Below, in pieces: positions 16,826 through 25,521 of a DNA stretch of 51,061 nt; the first letter of the stretch is position 1, and each line of letters opens with the position of its first letter. The notes beneath the pieces were generated by a model. It saw only the letters and a program-made list of their open reading frames with translations. It made no database searches and was not told the origin of the DNA. The stretch covers positions 1 through 51,061 of the forward strand of contig WTKN01000196.1 in assembly GCA_011524395.1 (NCBI GenBank), given 5' to 3'. The position numbers and the translations under genes were made by a program. The DNA is from Moorena sp. SS36440bin_2. Lineage in GTDB: Bacteria; Cyanobacteriota; Cyanobacteriia; Cyanobacteriales; Coleofasciculaceae.

Positions 16826-16894
16826 GGATCCTTGACTTTCTTCCCCTGTTTGTTCATTGTGTCCATGACCTAATTGATTGATTGGTTCTCGCTC

Positions 16895-17932
16895 ATGAAA
16901 TCCTTTCCTAAAACCCCCTTCCCCAGTGGTTGGTACCGCATTGCCTACAGCCAGGACCTTCCTCCTCGCAAAGTACTGCCCCTGCGTTACTTCGGACAAG
17001 ACTTGGTTTTATACCGGGCTGACAATGGCACGCCCCATCTGCTGGATGCCCATTGTCCCCATCTGGGTGCGCATCTGGGGCATGGGGGCACCGTGGATGG
17101 GGATAACTTGCGCTGTCCATTTCATGCCTGGGCCTTTGAACCAACTGGAATCTGTAGCAATATTCCTTACACCAAACGCATACCTGCTCAAGCTCGACTG
17201 CGATCCTGGCCTTTGTATGAATCCCAAGGATTGATTGCAACCTATTATCATCCTCAAGGGCAAGCTCCCAGTTGGCATTTGCCCAATCGCTTTCCCTGGC
17301 TCGACGACAATTGGAGTACTGCGAGCCGCTCACGCCGATGGGAAGTCCATAGCCACATTCAGGAAATTGATGAAAACAACATGGATGTGGCTCATATGCT
17401 ACCCGTCCATAAGGCCTTGATTTGTGACTTAAAGGACTATCCCCTGGAAATCGATGGACCGGTTCTGACCCATCGAATGTTTGCCAGGGTCGATCGAGCC
17501 TTAGTGTTAGGAAAACGTATTAAAGTCAGCTTTGAGGCGGAGTTTAAGTTTTATGGTTTGGGTTTTCACTGCACCTATACTCAAACTCAAGCTGGGCTAG
17601 GGGAAAGTTTAACCCTGGCCATGCTAACTCCAATTGATGCTGAAACGGTGGAGTTACAGACTATTGCCTGGACGAAGAAATTTCGCTTCAACCCCCTGGC
17701 CACTTGGCTTGTCCGCAGCTACATGCATAATCTTTATAATGCTGCGGTGGAGCAAGATTACCCAATTTGGGAACATAAAGTTCATCGATCTACTCCCCTG
17801 TTGTGTGAAGGAGATGGCCAAATTATGCCTTATCGTCGATGGGCCAACCAATTCTACCCGAAGCAGGAGAATTCTAACGTTGAAGCAGAGCCAGCCCAAG
17901 CCGTTGGACTCCCCGTTACCCAATCAGTGTGA
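16895..17932 (+). CDS. Rieske non-heme iron oxygenase 2
   Basis: 345 aa from the ATG at 16895; an upstream in-frame TTG at 16874 would add 7 residues. Rieske ligands, numbered from this start, are C54-P-H56 and C74-P-F-H77. The catalytic iron motif is ENNMDVAHMLPVH, with D164, H167 and H172. The pattern recalls the Rieske family that includes KshA and the cholesterol 7-desaturase Neverland/DAF-36, which act on polycyclic terpenoids. That resemblance is an impression, not an alignment. It is clearly different from the first Rieske enzyme of the cluster, so two separate oxidations are likely. No reductase gene is adjacent. The gap to the preceding gene is 69 bp and to the next 80 bp. Confidence 0.86.
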   Translation: MKSFPKTPFPSGWYRIAYSQDLPPRKVLPLRYFGQDLVLYRADNGTPHLLDAHCPHLGAHLGHGGTVDGDNLRCPFHAWAFEPTGICSNIPYTKRIPAQARLRSWPLYESQGLIATYYHPQGQAPSWHLPNRFPWLDDNWSTASRSRRWEVHSHIQEIDENNMDVAHMLPVHKALICDLKDYPLEIDGPVLTHRMFARVDRALVLGKRIKVSFEAEFKFYGLGFHCTYTQTQAGLGESLTLAMLTPIDAETVELQTIAWTKKFRFNPLATWLVRSYMHNLYNAAVEQDYPIWEHKVHRSTPLLCEGDGQIMPYRRWANQFYPKQENSNVEAEPAQAVGLPVTQSV

Positions 17933-18012
17933 CGGTCTAAAGCCGACTTGAAGCCGACTTTAAAAATGACTTAGATTTAAAGCAATTTCAACCGATTTGT
18001 AAGGTTCAATTT

Positions 18013-18882
18013 ATGCAAGAGTTTGCTGGAAAAGTGGCCTTGATCACAGGAGCCGCCAATGGGATTGGCAAGGCGCTCGCCACACGGTGTGCCCAAGAAA
18101 AGATGAGCGTCGTCCTCGCTGACATTGACGAGGAAGCCCTGCAAAACATCTGTGCAGAGTTAGAGTCTGAGGGAGCAACCGTTTTAGCCGTTCCCACTGA
18201 CGTGTCCCAAGCAGCAGCGGTGGAGAGCCTGGCCAAGAAAACCTGGTCTGCCTTTGGTGGGGTTCATTTGCTGTGTAACAATGCAGGGATTTGTGCTAAC
18301 GCAAGCCGACCGATCTGGAAAGGAACCCTTGCGGATTGGAGCTGGAGTTTGGGGGTCAATATCTGGGGACTAATTCATGGAATTCGGACTTTTGTACCCT
18401 TGATGTTGGAGCAGGAAGCCGAGTCACACATTGTCAATACCGCTTCTGCCTCAGGGCTGATCTGTGTACCGCAGTTTGGGATTTATCAAACGACCAAACA
18501 TGCTGTTGTGGCGATCTCAGAAACCCTTTACCATGAGCTAACCCTAATGCAGGCACCGGTCAAAGTATCGGTTTTGTGCCCAGGAGCAGTGAAGACTGAA
18601 TTTTTAGATGGTGAACACCGTCATCGTCCCCAGGATTTGCAAAACACTACTGATGAGATTGAGAACAATCCGATTAACCCTCAATTTGATCAGATTTTAC
18701 GTCAGGGTGTGGAGAATGGAATGGAAGCTACAGCAGTCGCTGAGCATATGTTTGAGGCTCTGAAAACAAACCAGTTTTACATCTTCACTCACCCAGAATT
18801 GCAGTTTGCAATTCAATTAAGGTTTGACGACATTCTACAAGCCCGTAACCCCAGTAATGCAGTCTCTGCAGCCCAGTCCTAA
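18013..18882 (+). CDS. Short-chain dehydrogenase/reductase 1
   Basis: 289-aa classical SDR. The cofactor loop TGAANGIG is at residues 12-19. An acidic ADID after the second strand suggests NAD(H) preference. NNAG is at 89-92, Ser in NTASASG near 145, and catalytic Y158-x-x-x-K162. It is expected to interconvert an alcohol and a ketone or aldehyde on the cluster product. ATG at 18013 with AAGG about 10 bases upstream. It lies between the second Rieske gene and SDR 2, and is likely cotranscribed. All catalytic residues are intact, unlike in the next gene. Confidence 0.88.
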   Translation: MQEFAGKVALITGAANGIGKALATRCAQEKMSVVLADIDEEALQNICAELESEGATVLAVPTDVSQAAAVESLAKKTWSAFGGVHLLCNNAGICANASRPIWKGTLADWSWSLGVNIWGLIHGIRTFVPLMLEQEAESHIVNTASASGLICVPQFGIYQTTKHAVVAISETLYHELTLMQAPVKVSVLCPGAVKTEFLDGEHRHRPQDLQNTTDEIENNPINPQFDQILRQGVENGMEATAVAEHMFEALKTNQFYIFTHPELQFAIQLRFDDILQARNPSNAVSAAQS

Positions 18883-18928
18883 CAGCTCAGGGAATCCGCA
18901 TTAATTTGTATGTTTTGGAACCAGGATC

Positions 18929-19738
18929 ATGAAGATTGCCAATTGTTTAGTTGTAATCACTGGTGGATCAAGTGGGATTGGTGCTGCTGTAGCTGAAGCG
19001 ATCGCCCAACAGAAGGGTCGGGTCATCCTCTTAGCCCGAACAGCCGTAAAGCTTGAGCAGGTTGTGACAGGGATTGTCAAGGCTGGAGGACAAGCTTCTT
19101 ATTACCCGGTAGATTTAGCAGAACCCGATGCCATCGCTGCCGTTGCTAAACAAATCCTGACCGAACAGGGCACCCCCCAAATCTTAATCAACAATGCTGG
19201 GGTTGGACAATGGTTGAGATTGGAAGAAACAAGCGCTGCAGAAGCACAACGGACTATGGCGGTTCCCTACTTTGCTGCATTTAACCTGACACGAGAATTT
19301 CTACCCGCCATGGAAAGGGCAGGGCAAGGCCACATTGTTAATATTACTTCCCCTGCTAGCTATTTTCCGTTTCCGGGGGCACCTGCCTATATTGCTTCCC
19401 GCGCTGCCCTGGCGGGTCTGACTAATGCTCTGCGGGTGGATTTATATGGCACAGGAATTGGGGTGTCTCTGGTGGGGTTTGGGAGTGAGGTTGAGGGAAC
19501 GGGCTTTTTTGATCATAATCCTGGCAATCGCGATCGCCTTCCGAAAGTGGCTCGTTATTTTCCACCGATTCCGAAAAGACGTGCCGTTGAGGCTATTATC
19601 GCAGCGATCGAACACAATCAGCCTGAAGTTATGGTACCGTGGCTGGCTCAGTTTTCGATTCGTTTCTATGGACTGTTCCCTCGTTTACTAGAAAGAATCA
19701 TGGCTGTGAGTGAAGGACACAATCCCCACAATCGTTAG
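18929..19738 (+). CDS. Short-chain dehydrogenase/reductase 2 with YxxxR active site
   Basis: 269-aa SDR with the nucleotide loop TGGSSGIG at 11-18, NNAG at 88-91 and Ser in NITSPAS near 141-144. The catalytic pair reads Y154-I-A-S-R158, so the almost invariant Lys is Arg. LLARTA after the second strand suggests NADP(H). The Arg could still position the cofactor ribose and lower the Tyr pKa, or the protein may have low or altered activity. It starts at ATG 18929 with CCAGGA five bases upstream. Its stop codon overlaps the stop of the converging P450 gene by 3-4 bases. It ends the forward run of the cluster. Confidence 0.86.
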   Translation: MKIANCLVVITGGSSGIGAAVAEAIAQQKGRVILLARTAVKLEQVVTGIVKAGGQASYYPVDLAEPDAIAAVAKQILTEQGTPQILINNAGVGQWLRLEETSAAEAQRTMAVPYFAAFNLTREFLPAMERAGQGHIVNITSPASYFPFPGAPAYIASRAALAGLTNALRVDLYGTGIGVSLVGFGSEVEGTGFFDHNPGNRDRLPKVARYFPPIPKRRAVEAIIAAIEHNQPEVMVPWLAQFSIRFYGLFPRLLERIMAVSEGHNPHNR

Positions 19739-20958
19739 AAGGTAACCGGTAGAGCAGTGAGTCCCCGAACGTGCATATTAGGTCGCCACTGCAATGATTC
19801 GGTTGAAAGTGTCATGGTTTCCAGATAAGGGAGTAATCGTTCAAAGGTGACTGTTGCTTCAATCCGAGCCAATTCAGCTCCAATGCAGAAGTGAATCCCG
19901 TAGCCAAAGGCAATATGAGGGTTTGGATCACGCCGCAAATCCAGTTGATCGGGGTCAAGGAATTGAGCAGGGTCCCGATTGGCAGCAGCTCGCCCGATTA
20001 AAACAGTCTCCCCTGCTTTAATGGTTACCCCCGCCAATTGAACATCACATTTAGCCCGACGTTGCCCCCATTGGGCAGGGCTGTCATAGCGCAATAGCTC
20101 TTCAATGGCCAGGGGCAGACTTTCTGGGTTACGCAGTAGCTGCTGCCGCTGTTCAGGATGCCGTAATAGGGCAAGGGTACCATTGCCAATCAGGTTAGCC
20201 GTCGTTTCATAGCCCCCGGTTAGCAACACTGCGCAAGTTGCAAAAAGTTCATCTTCGGTGAGGCTATCTCCTGCCTCTTGAGCCAAAGCAAGTCCAGAAA
20301 TTAAATCGGCCTCAGGGTTTAGCCGACGCTTAGCGACAATTTTGCGGAAATAATCATACAGCTCTACACTGCTACGGTCAGCTCGACGCAACACTTCAGG
20401 GGCATCCTGGGTAGTGCCCAACACGGCAACAAAATCATCAGCCCATCCTTTGAAGCGATCGCGCATGTCCGGTTCCACCCCCAATAGTTCGCAAATGACG
20501 ATTTGCGTTAAGGGATAAGCCAGATCTGCTAGAATGTCCATTTCCCGACGGGAGCCGAGAGCCGCCAACAGTTGATCGACAATCTCGCCAATGTGAGGAC
20601 GAATCCGCTGCATCACTTTGGGCGCGAATGCCTTATTTATCAATTTGCGCAGACGAGTGTGATCGGGAGGATCACTATAAGTAAGGGAATGAACTAACTG
20701 ACGACACACAGGATGCTCTGAAGTTTGAGTAGCTCCCGCTCGTCGCAGGATAAACTCAATATCTCGATGTGAGGAGAACCGCTCTCGATCCCCAAGAATC
20801 GCAACAGCCAGGTCATATTCTGTAACCAACCACATTTGCAGGATGCCATCATAGTAGATAGGACTATGGTTCCGGAGCTGGTGATAGTAGGGATAAGGGT
20901 TAGCTGTCACTTCAGCTTGAAGAAGTTGCCCGTCCCAGTTAGAGCTTGAGATATTCAT
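19735..20958 (-). CDS. Cytochrome P450 1 (bacterial class I type)
   Basis: 407-aa soluble P450. The oxygen-binding helix reads GGYETTANLIG, the ExxR region is EELLRYDSP, and the haem loop is FGYGIHFCIGAELAR with Cys as iron ligand. Size and motifs fit bacterial class I enzymes served by ferredoxin and ferredoxin reductase, similar to CYP107/CYP105-like hydroxylases. It is convergent with SDR 2 and overlaps it by a few bases. A further P450 lies upstream on the same strand after 240 bp. It probably hydroxylates or further oxidises the terpenoid. The ATG at 20958 has only a weak GATGAAA upstream. Confidence 0.9.
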   Translation of the reverse strand: MNISSSNWDGQLLQAEVTANPYPYYHQLRNHSPIYYDGILQMWLVTEYDLAVAILGDRERFSSHRDIEFILRRAGATQTSEHPVCRQLVHSLTYSDPPDHTRLRKLINKAFAPKVMQRIRPHIGEIVDQLLAALGSRREMDILADLAYPLTQIVICELLGVEPDMRDRFKGWADDFVAVLGTTQDAPEVLRRADRSSVELYDYFRKIVAKRRLNPEADLISGLALAQEAGDSLTEDELFATCAVLLTGGYETTANLIGNGTLALLRHPEQRQQLLRNPESLPLAIEELLRYDSPAQWGQRRAKCDVQLAGVTIKAGETVLIGRAAANRDPAQFLDPDQLDLRRDPNPHIAFGYGIHFCIGAELARIEATVTFERLLPYLETMTLSTESLQWRPNMHVRGLTALPVTF

Positions 20959-21200
20959 TATTTTTCATCTACATTATTCATCTCAAAGGGGCGAATCGGA
21001 GCCTCTTACTTGACAATTTTGGAGATAACTGATACTTTTAACCCGGACAAATCTTGACATCTTGGAGGTCCGAGACATCTCCCGAGTCAGAAAAGCTCCA
21101 TAAACCAACGTGATCCACCACAAGCCTCTTAGAGTTCTCCGCTCAAAGTAGTGTAAGTATCGCGGAGCCTGACTTACATCCTAATTTTAGGAGAGGTTTA

Positions 21201-22553
21201 TTAGGGAGCAACAAGGGGGACGGCTGAGCCTAGATAACGCATCTTGATGCCTGTATTAGGGCCGACAACGGCTCCTTTAGGAACAGGGGTTACCAGGTCA
21301 GATTCAGCTAAGTCAAAACGATGTTGACTCAGAATCGTTCCAAGCACAATTTTCATCTCTGCTGTAGCAAACGCTGCCCCAATACATCTTCGCATACCCC
21401 CACCAAAAGGCAAATATTCAAATGGTGTGGGTTTTGACTTCAGGAATCTTTCAGGCTGGAAGCGTAGGGGATCAGGATAAAGCTCTGGGTTGAGATGAGC
21501 TAGCGGAATCGCTGGATGTACGACCACCCCTGAAGGCAAGGTGTATTCTAACAACTGTAGCGGTCGGCGCAATTTTCGCCCAACTCCCGGTGTAACAGGA
21601 TACAGCCGTAAAGCCTCTTCACAAACTGCTGTTAAATAGGGCAAGCTCAGTAACTCCTGTGGGTGGGGCAGAGGGGTATTTAAAGCTGTTAGCTCAGCCT
21701 GGAGACGACTCAAGGTTTCGGGTTCACGGTGTAACCAGTAGAAAGCCCAAGCCATCGCTGTGGAAGTCGAAACATTACCTGCAATCAGGAGAGTTTTCAA
21801 CTCATCCTGCAGCTCCTGATCGCTCATGCCATTGCCCGCTTCATCCCGTGCAGATAAAAGAAGACTTAAAATGTCTTCTCCCAGCTCTCCAGATCCTCTC
21901 AACTCATCGATTTGCGCTTGAAGCAATTGGTGAAAGCGCGTTGAAGTTTGCTGGAAATGACGCCACGGACTGAGTCCAAATAAATCTCGACGGAGGGGAG
22001 GAACAAACTGGAGTAAGGGCGTAAATGCCTGAAAGTAGGCAGGGGCAACTTGCTCAAATTCTTGAACTCGTTCGCTACGATCAACCCCAAAAATGGCTTT
22101 GATGATCACCTTAAGGGAAATTGCCTGGGTCCGATCTTGTATGGCAAAAGACTGATCTGGCTCCAATCCGGCAAATTGCTGTAGAGCAATTTCCTGGATC
22201 AATTGACCGTAGGCTCGCATTCGTTCCCCATGAAATGGGGGCATCATCAGGGCGCGTTCACGCTTGTGGCGATCGCCATTCAGCATATGTATTGAGAAGG
22301 AACCCATCAGAGGAATTGCATGGGTCACACTACTGATAAAAGTCTCTGATGGTGCAGTAAAAATCTGCCGAATACCCTTAGGATTTCCAGTAACTACCCA
22401 TGGATCTAGGGTCGGCAACCGCAGTGTGAAAGGATCACCATATTGTTTCGCAAACTTTTGCCAAGAACCAAAGGGGTCGCGTAGAAAACCCAAGGTTGCT
22501 GTCAGCATAGGGGGACCAGAAGGAAGTTTTGCCATAAAAGAGCTTGATATCAT
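21201..22553 (-). CDS. Cytochrome P450 2 (CYP110-like)
   Basis: About 450 aa. The haem loop FGGGMRRCIGAAFA, the I-helix AGNVSTSTAMAW and the ExxR EEALRLYP identify a P450. PFEYLPFGGG before the haem site and the KLPSGPP start recall the CYP110 family found in cyanobacteria, which acts on fatty acids and terpenes. The I-helix has S-T-S-T where many P450s have xGxxT, which may affect oxygen activation. The frame opens with TTG at 22571; the ATGs at 22553 and 22535 are likelier starts and none has a strong binding site. A 20-bp direct repeat lies about 100 bp upstream of the gene. It probably works on the same product as the neighbouring oxidases. Confidence 0.88.
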   Translation of the reverse strand: MISSSFMAKLPSGPPMLTATLGFLRDPFGSWQKFAKQYGDPFTLRLPTLDPWVVTGNPKGIRQIFTAPSETFISSVTHAIPLMGSFSIHMLNGDRHKRERALMMPPFHGERMRAYGQLIQEIALQQFAGLEPDQSFAIQDRTQAISLKVIIKAIFGVDRSERVQEFEQVAPAYFQAFTPLLQFVPPLRRDLFGLSPWRHFQQTSTRFHQLLQAQIDELRGSGELGEDILSLLLSARDEAGNGMSDQELQDELKTLLIAGNVSTSTAMAWAFYWLHREPETLSRLQAELTALNTPLPHPQELLSLPYLTAVCEEALRLYPVTPGVGRKLRRPLQLLEYTLPSGVVVHPAIPLAHLNPELYPDPLRFQPERFLKSKPTPFEYLPFGGGMRRCIGAAFATAEMKIVLGTILSQHRFDLAESDLVTPVPKGAVVGPNTGIKMRYLGSAVPLVAP

Positions 22554-22650
22554 GATGGATTGATCAGCCAATCGTCTAGACAGCTACATCAGTATAGAGT
22601 CACAACAAATCACTAAGAATAGACTAGCCACCCAGATAGGTTAAGAATAG

Positions 22651-22690
22651 TAGAGATATGATACCCACAGTAGAGATATGATACCCACAG
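22651..22690. promoter_or_regulatory. Tandem 20-bp direct repeat between HAD and P450 genes
   Basis: Two adjacent perfect copies of TAGAGATATGATACCCACAG lie in the 190-bp gap between the HAD stop and the P450 start, both on the minus strand. A spacing of 20 bp, about two helical turns, would place identical protein sites on the same DNA face. It could be an operator for the P450 or a simple duplication. No matching copy was noticed at the cyclase promoter. Confidence 0.45.
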
Positions 22691-22743
22691 TCTCTTTTGA
22701 AGATTTTTTTAAGGTGATAATATTTAGGATTAACTTGAAAATG

Positions 22744-23424
22744 TCATATTAGTAAACCAGGAAGATGCGTTAAATCAGAAACTGCCAATTCAGGACTGAT
22801 CCCTGGTTGCATGTCTTGACTATTGCCGTGGGAATCATCGGTCGGACGAACAACCATATAAGCCTGCATTCCGAGAGCCCGCGCTCCTTCCACACAAATC
22901 TCTTCATCGTCAAAATACAGACACTCACTTGGAGTAACTCCAAGTGCATCAGTCACGTTCAGGTAAGCATTAGGGTGCGGCTTAGCATATCCGATGACCT
23001 CTGCTGCACAGACCGCATCAACCCATTGATCCAAACCCATAGCCTGGAGAGATGAATAAATACCCGTCATTGGATTATTAGAAACAACACCCACCTTCAA
23101 TCCATATTTGTGAGCATATTTTAGTGCCATCTCAGCATCAGGGTAAGGGGACATATAATTCAAGTAGTCAAAGTTTAGCAGTTGCTCACGAACACTAATA
23201 CTTAAACCCAACTCATCACTGAGGTGATTACAGAAATCCTGCCAGAAAGATTTCTCAGCTGCAGCATCTTTAGGAAATCCAACTTGCTCCCCCCATTGGC
23301 GCAAGCGTTGTCCCAACTTAACCAGATTGAAGGGGAGTAGAGGAGTAAAGAACGCAGCCAAGGACTGAAAATCAAAACGGGTTAGAACACCATCACGATC
23401 AAAAACAACAGCACGGATAGCCAT
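22744..23424 (-). CDS. HAD-superfamily phosphatase
   Basis: 226-aa HAD hydrolase with all four motifs: D9-R-D11-GV (nucleophile and acid), VSNN (Ser), the Lys in IGYAKPHP, and YFDDEE (metal Asp pair). The alpha-helical cap after motif I places it in subfamily I. These enzymes cleave phosphate esters through a phospho-Asp. Next to a class II terpene cyclase it is a candidate for hydrolysing the cyclised diphosphate to the alcohol, as HAD-type phosphatases do in drimane biosynthesis, where bacterial enzymes fuse HAD to the cyclase. A generic phosphoglycolate or sugar-phosphate phosphatase is the alternative. ATG at 23424 with GGCAGG about 6 bases upstream. It is the first minus-strand gene of the divergent half. 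Confidence 0.85.
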   Translation of the reverse strand: MAIRAVVFDRDGVLTRFDFQSLAAFFTPLLPFNLVKLGQRLRQWGEQVGFPKDAAAEKSFWQDFCNHLSDELGLSISVREQLLNFDYLNYMSPYPDAEMALKYAHKYGLKVGVVSNNPMTGIYSSLQAMGLDQWVDAVCAAEVIGYAKPHPNAYLNVTDALGVTPSECLYFDDEEICVEGARALGMQAYMVVRPTDDSHGNSQDMQPGISPELAVSDLTHLPGLLI

Positions 23425-24060
23425 AAAGACCTGCCCTTCAGTTGATTTGGTTAACTAGTCCGAAGGCAGTATAACATGGATGCATCTGACGGGAGCAGGT
23501 CTTGCGTTGCAGAACAAAAAAAGTATTTACCATCAAAGCAAGCTTAAACCCATGAGGGGGTTATAGATTTAGTACAAATGTTCGGCATTTGTGACATGGT
23601 CCCCATCTGACTGCTTGATCCAGTCGCTCATGGTAATGATTCGGTGTGCGTTCAGGTAGCGTCTCCTAGGTCGAATCGCAGTGTTCCGCACTTTGTAAGC
23701 CCCGTGGAAACCCCCAAGACAGCGCTGAATCGCTTTTGCAACAATACAACCATTGAAGGCTAATATCAGATCAGGATAATTACCCTTGATAAAAATCTCT
23801 ACCAATCTCCCCATGTTTACAAACCCGCTATCCTTCCCATCCTCCCCAAACCTCTGAGTTATAGATTTACAACAACATCAAATGATGCACCCGTATAACA
23901 TGACCTTTGACTGGCCATGCTTAAATCTAATACTGGAGGAATATGGTGGTGCGTTGCACCACTATATTCGAAAAATTTACTGATCTTTTATGGCTTTATG
24001 GCGTGCAAACTCCCTATCATTCCTTTCAATTCCCAGCTTAAGTGATAAGCCAATAACACT
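23425..24060. other. Intergenic region between divergent HAD and MATE genes
   Basis: 636 bp without a supportable gene. It must hold promoters for both directions. It contains the dispersed repeat at 23648-23691. An 81-codon minus-strand open frame at 23569-23814 overlaps that repeat and has no recognisable domain. The sequence may be the eroded remains of a gene (MGRLVEIFIKGNYPDLI is protein-like), but I cannot identify it. Confidence 0.5.
23648..23691. repeat. Dispersed cyanobacterial repeat (second copy)
   Basis: Imperfect match to 8901-8946: GCGTTCA, GTAG-GTCTCC, AATCGC and GTGTTCCG blocks in the same order and spacing. A more distant relative with GCGTAGCGT lies near 40742. No protein is encoded. 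Confidence 0.65.
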
Positions 24061-25398
24061 ATGAGTAGCTTAGTTTTTTTCCCTAAATATGATTTTCTGC
24101 CTCGCTATGGGCGGTTAGCGGTTGCAAATATTGTCTCAAACCTTACCATCCCACTTGCAAGCTTGATTAGTATTGGCTTTCTTGGCCATCTCTCAGAGTT
24201 AAGTTATTTGGCTGGGGTACTTCTGATTTCTGTCGTGCTGAATTTGCTATATAACATTCTTGCTTTCTTGCGCATGAGCACAACAGGAGTCACTGCCCAG
24301 GCTTATGGCCGCAACGATCGAGAATCCATAATTCTAACTGGTTTACGTAATGCAGTCATTGCCCTTGTGATCGGGGGAATTATCTTACTACTCCAGTACC
24401 CCATCCGGGAACTTTGCTTTGTCGTGTTGAATGCAACACCAGACGTAAAGGCATCTGGCATTAGCTACTTCAATATGCGGATCTGGGAAATACCAGCAGT
24501 TTTACTCAACTATGTCCTCATTGGTTGGTTCCTCGGTCAGGCTCAAAGTGGCAAAGTACTCGCCATGTCAATCTTGGCAAACGTTGTTATTGTGGTCTGT
24601 GATTATCTACTTGTTTTCCGCTACGGTTGGGGTAGTGCAGGGGCAGGCATTTCCCAAGCCCTTAGCCAGTACATGATGTTGGGATTAGGTCTAACTTTTG
24701 TCATCCTGCAGGGGGTATGGAAGGAAGTTGGCCCTTTGCTAAGACAACTTCTAAAGATACGTGCTTACAAGTCTACTTTTTCATTAAGTACTGATATTTT
24801 CCTCAAGACGCTGCTTGTAACTGGCACTTTTGTAATTTTCAACAGTCAAAGTTCAGCCTTAGGAACCGATATTTTCGCCGAAAATTCTCTGATTTTTCAG
24901 GTTGTCCTCCTTTGTGGCTATTTTACCCAAGGACTAAGCTATGCAACGGAGACACTGACAGGTATTTTTAAGGGAGAAGGAGCGATTGAAAAACTAAAAT
25001 ATTTACTTAGTGTTTCTGTCATTTTAGGGTTGATTGTTGCTTTTATTTTTTCGATAATCTGTGTGTTTTTTCCTGAACCAATATTTGGATTACTCACAGA
25101 TCATGAAGATATTGTTGCTTATATCAGTGAGTATGTCCCCTGGTTAATGTTGTTTCTAATTTTTACGTCTATGGCCTATATCCTTGACGGTTATTTCTTG
25201 GGTCTAACCCAAGGGTATACCTTAAAAAATGTTGCTATTATTGGTATTATTATTGGATTTGCACCCACTGATTTCTTAGCCTGGAGAGCCAACAGTAACC
25301 ATTTGTTATGGCTGTCACTTTCACTATTTATGGCTGTTCGGGTTGTGACCATGGGAATACAGTTACCCCGCACATTTATTGACGCCGTTGAGCAGTAA
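24061..25398 (+). CDS. MATE-family multidrug/natural-product exporter
   Basis: 445-aa integral membrane protein with about 12 hydrophobic segments in two similar halves. The opening reads LAVANIVSNLTIPLASLISIGFLGHLS, the first-helix signature of MATE (DinF/NorM-like) antiporters, which export compounds using H+ or Na+ gradients. TTGVTAQAYGR in the first half is also typical. Such transporters commonly sit in natural-product clusters for product export or self-protection. It starts the rightward pair with the aldehyde dehydrogenase (123-bp gap). ATG at 24061 has no strong ribosome binding site. Confidence 0.88.
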   Translation: MSSLVFFPKYDFLPRYGRLAVANIVSNLTIPLASLISIGFLGHLSELSYLAGVLLISVVLNLLYNILAFLRMSTTGVTAQAYGRNDRESIILTGLRNAVIALVIGGIILLLQYPIRELCFVVLNATPDVKASGISYFNMRIWEIPAVLLNYVLIGWFLGQAQSGKVLAMSILANVVIVVCDYLLVFRYGWGSAGAGISQALSQYMMLGLGLTFVILQGVWKEVGPLLRQLLKIRAYKSTFSLSTDIFLKTLLVTGTFVIFNSQSSALGTDIFAENSLIFQVVLLCGYFTQGLSYATETLTGIFKGEGAIEKLKYLLSVSVILGLIVAFIFSIICVFFPEPIFGLLTDHEDIVAYISEYVPWLMLFLIFTSMAYILDGYFLGLTQGYTLKNVAIIGIIIGFAPTDFLAWRANSNHLLWLSLSLFMAVRVVTMGIQLPRTFIDAVEQ

Positions 25399-25521
25399 CC
25401 ATGGGATGGTCAACTCAACAATCAAACTATGGCAACTAAAACAGGTGAATCGATGGTAAGTTAGCCTGAGTAATTTCACTGATGATCACGATTGAATCTT
25501 AAACTTAGAGCTTATGTACTT

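Noticed and set aside
23569..23814. 81-aa minus-strand open frame between HAD and MATE genes
   Set aside because: It overlaps a dispersed repeat, shows no recognisable domain and has no convincing start. It is at most a gene relic.
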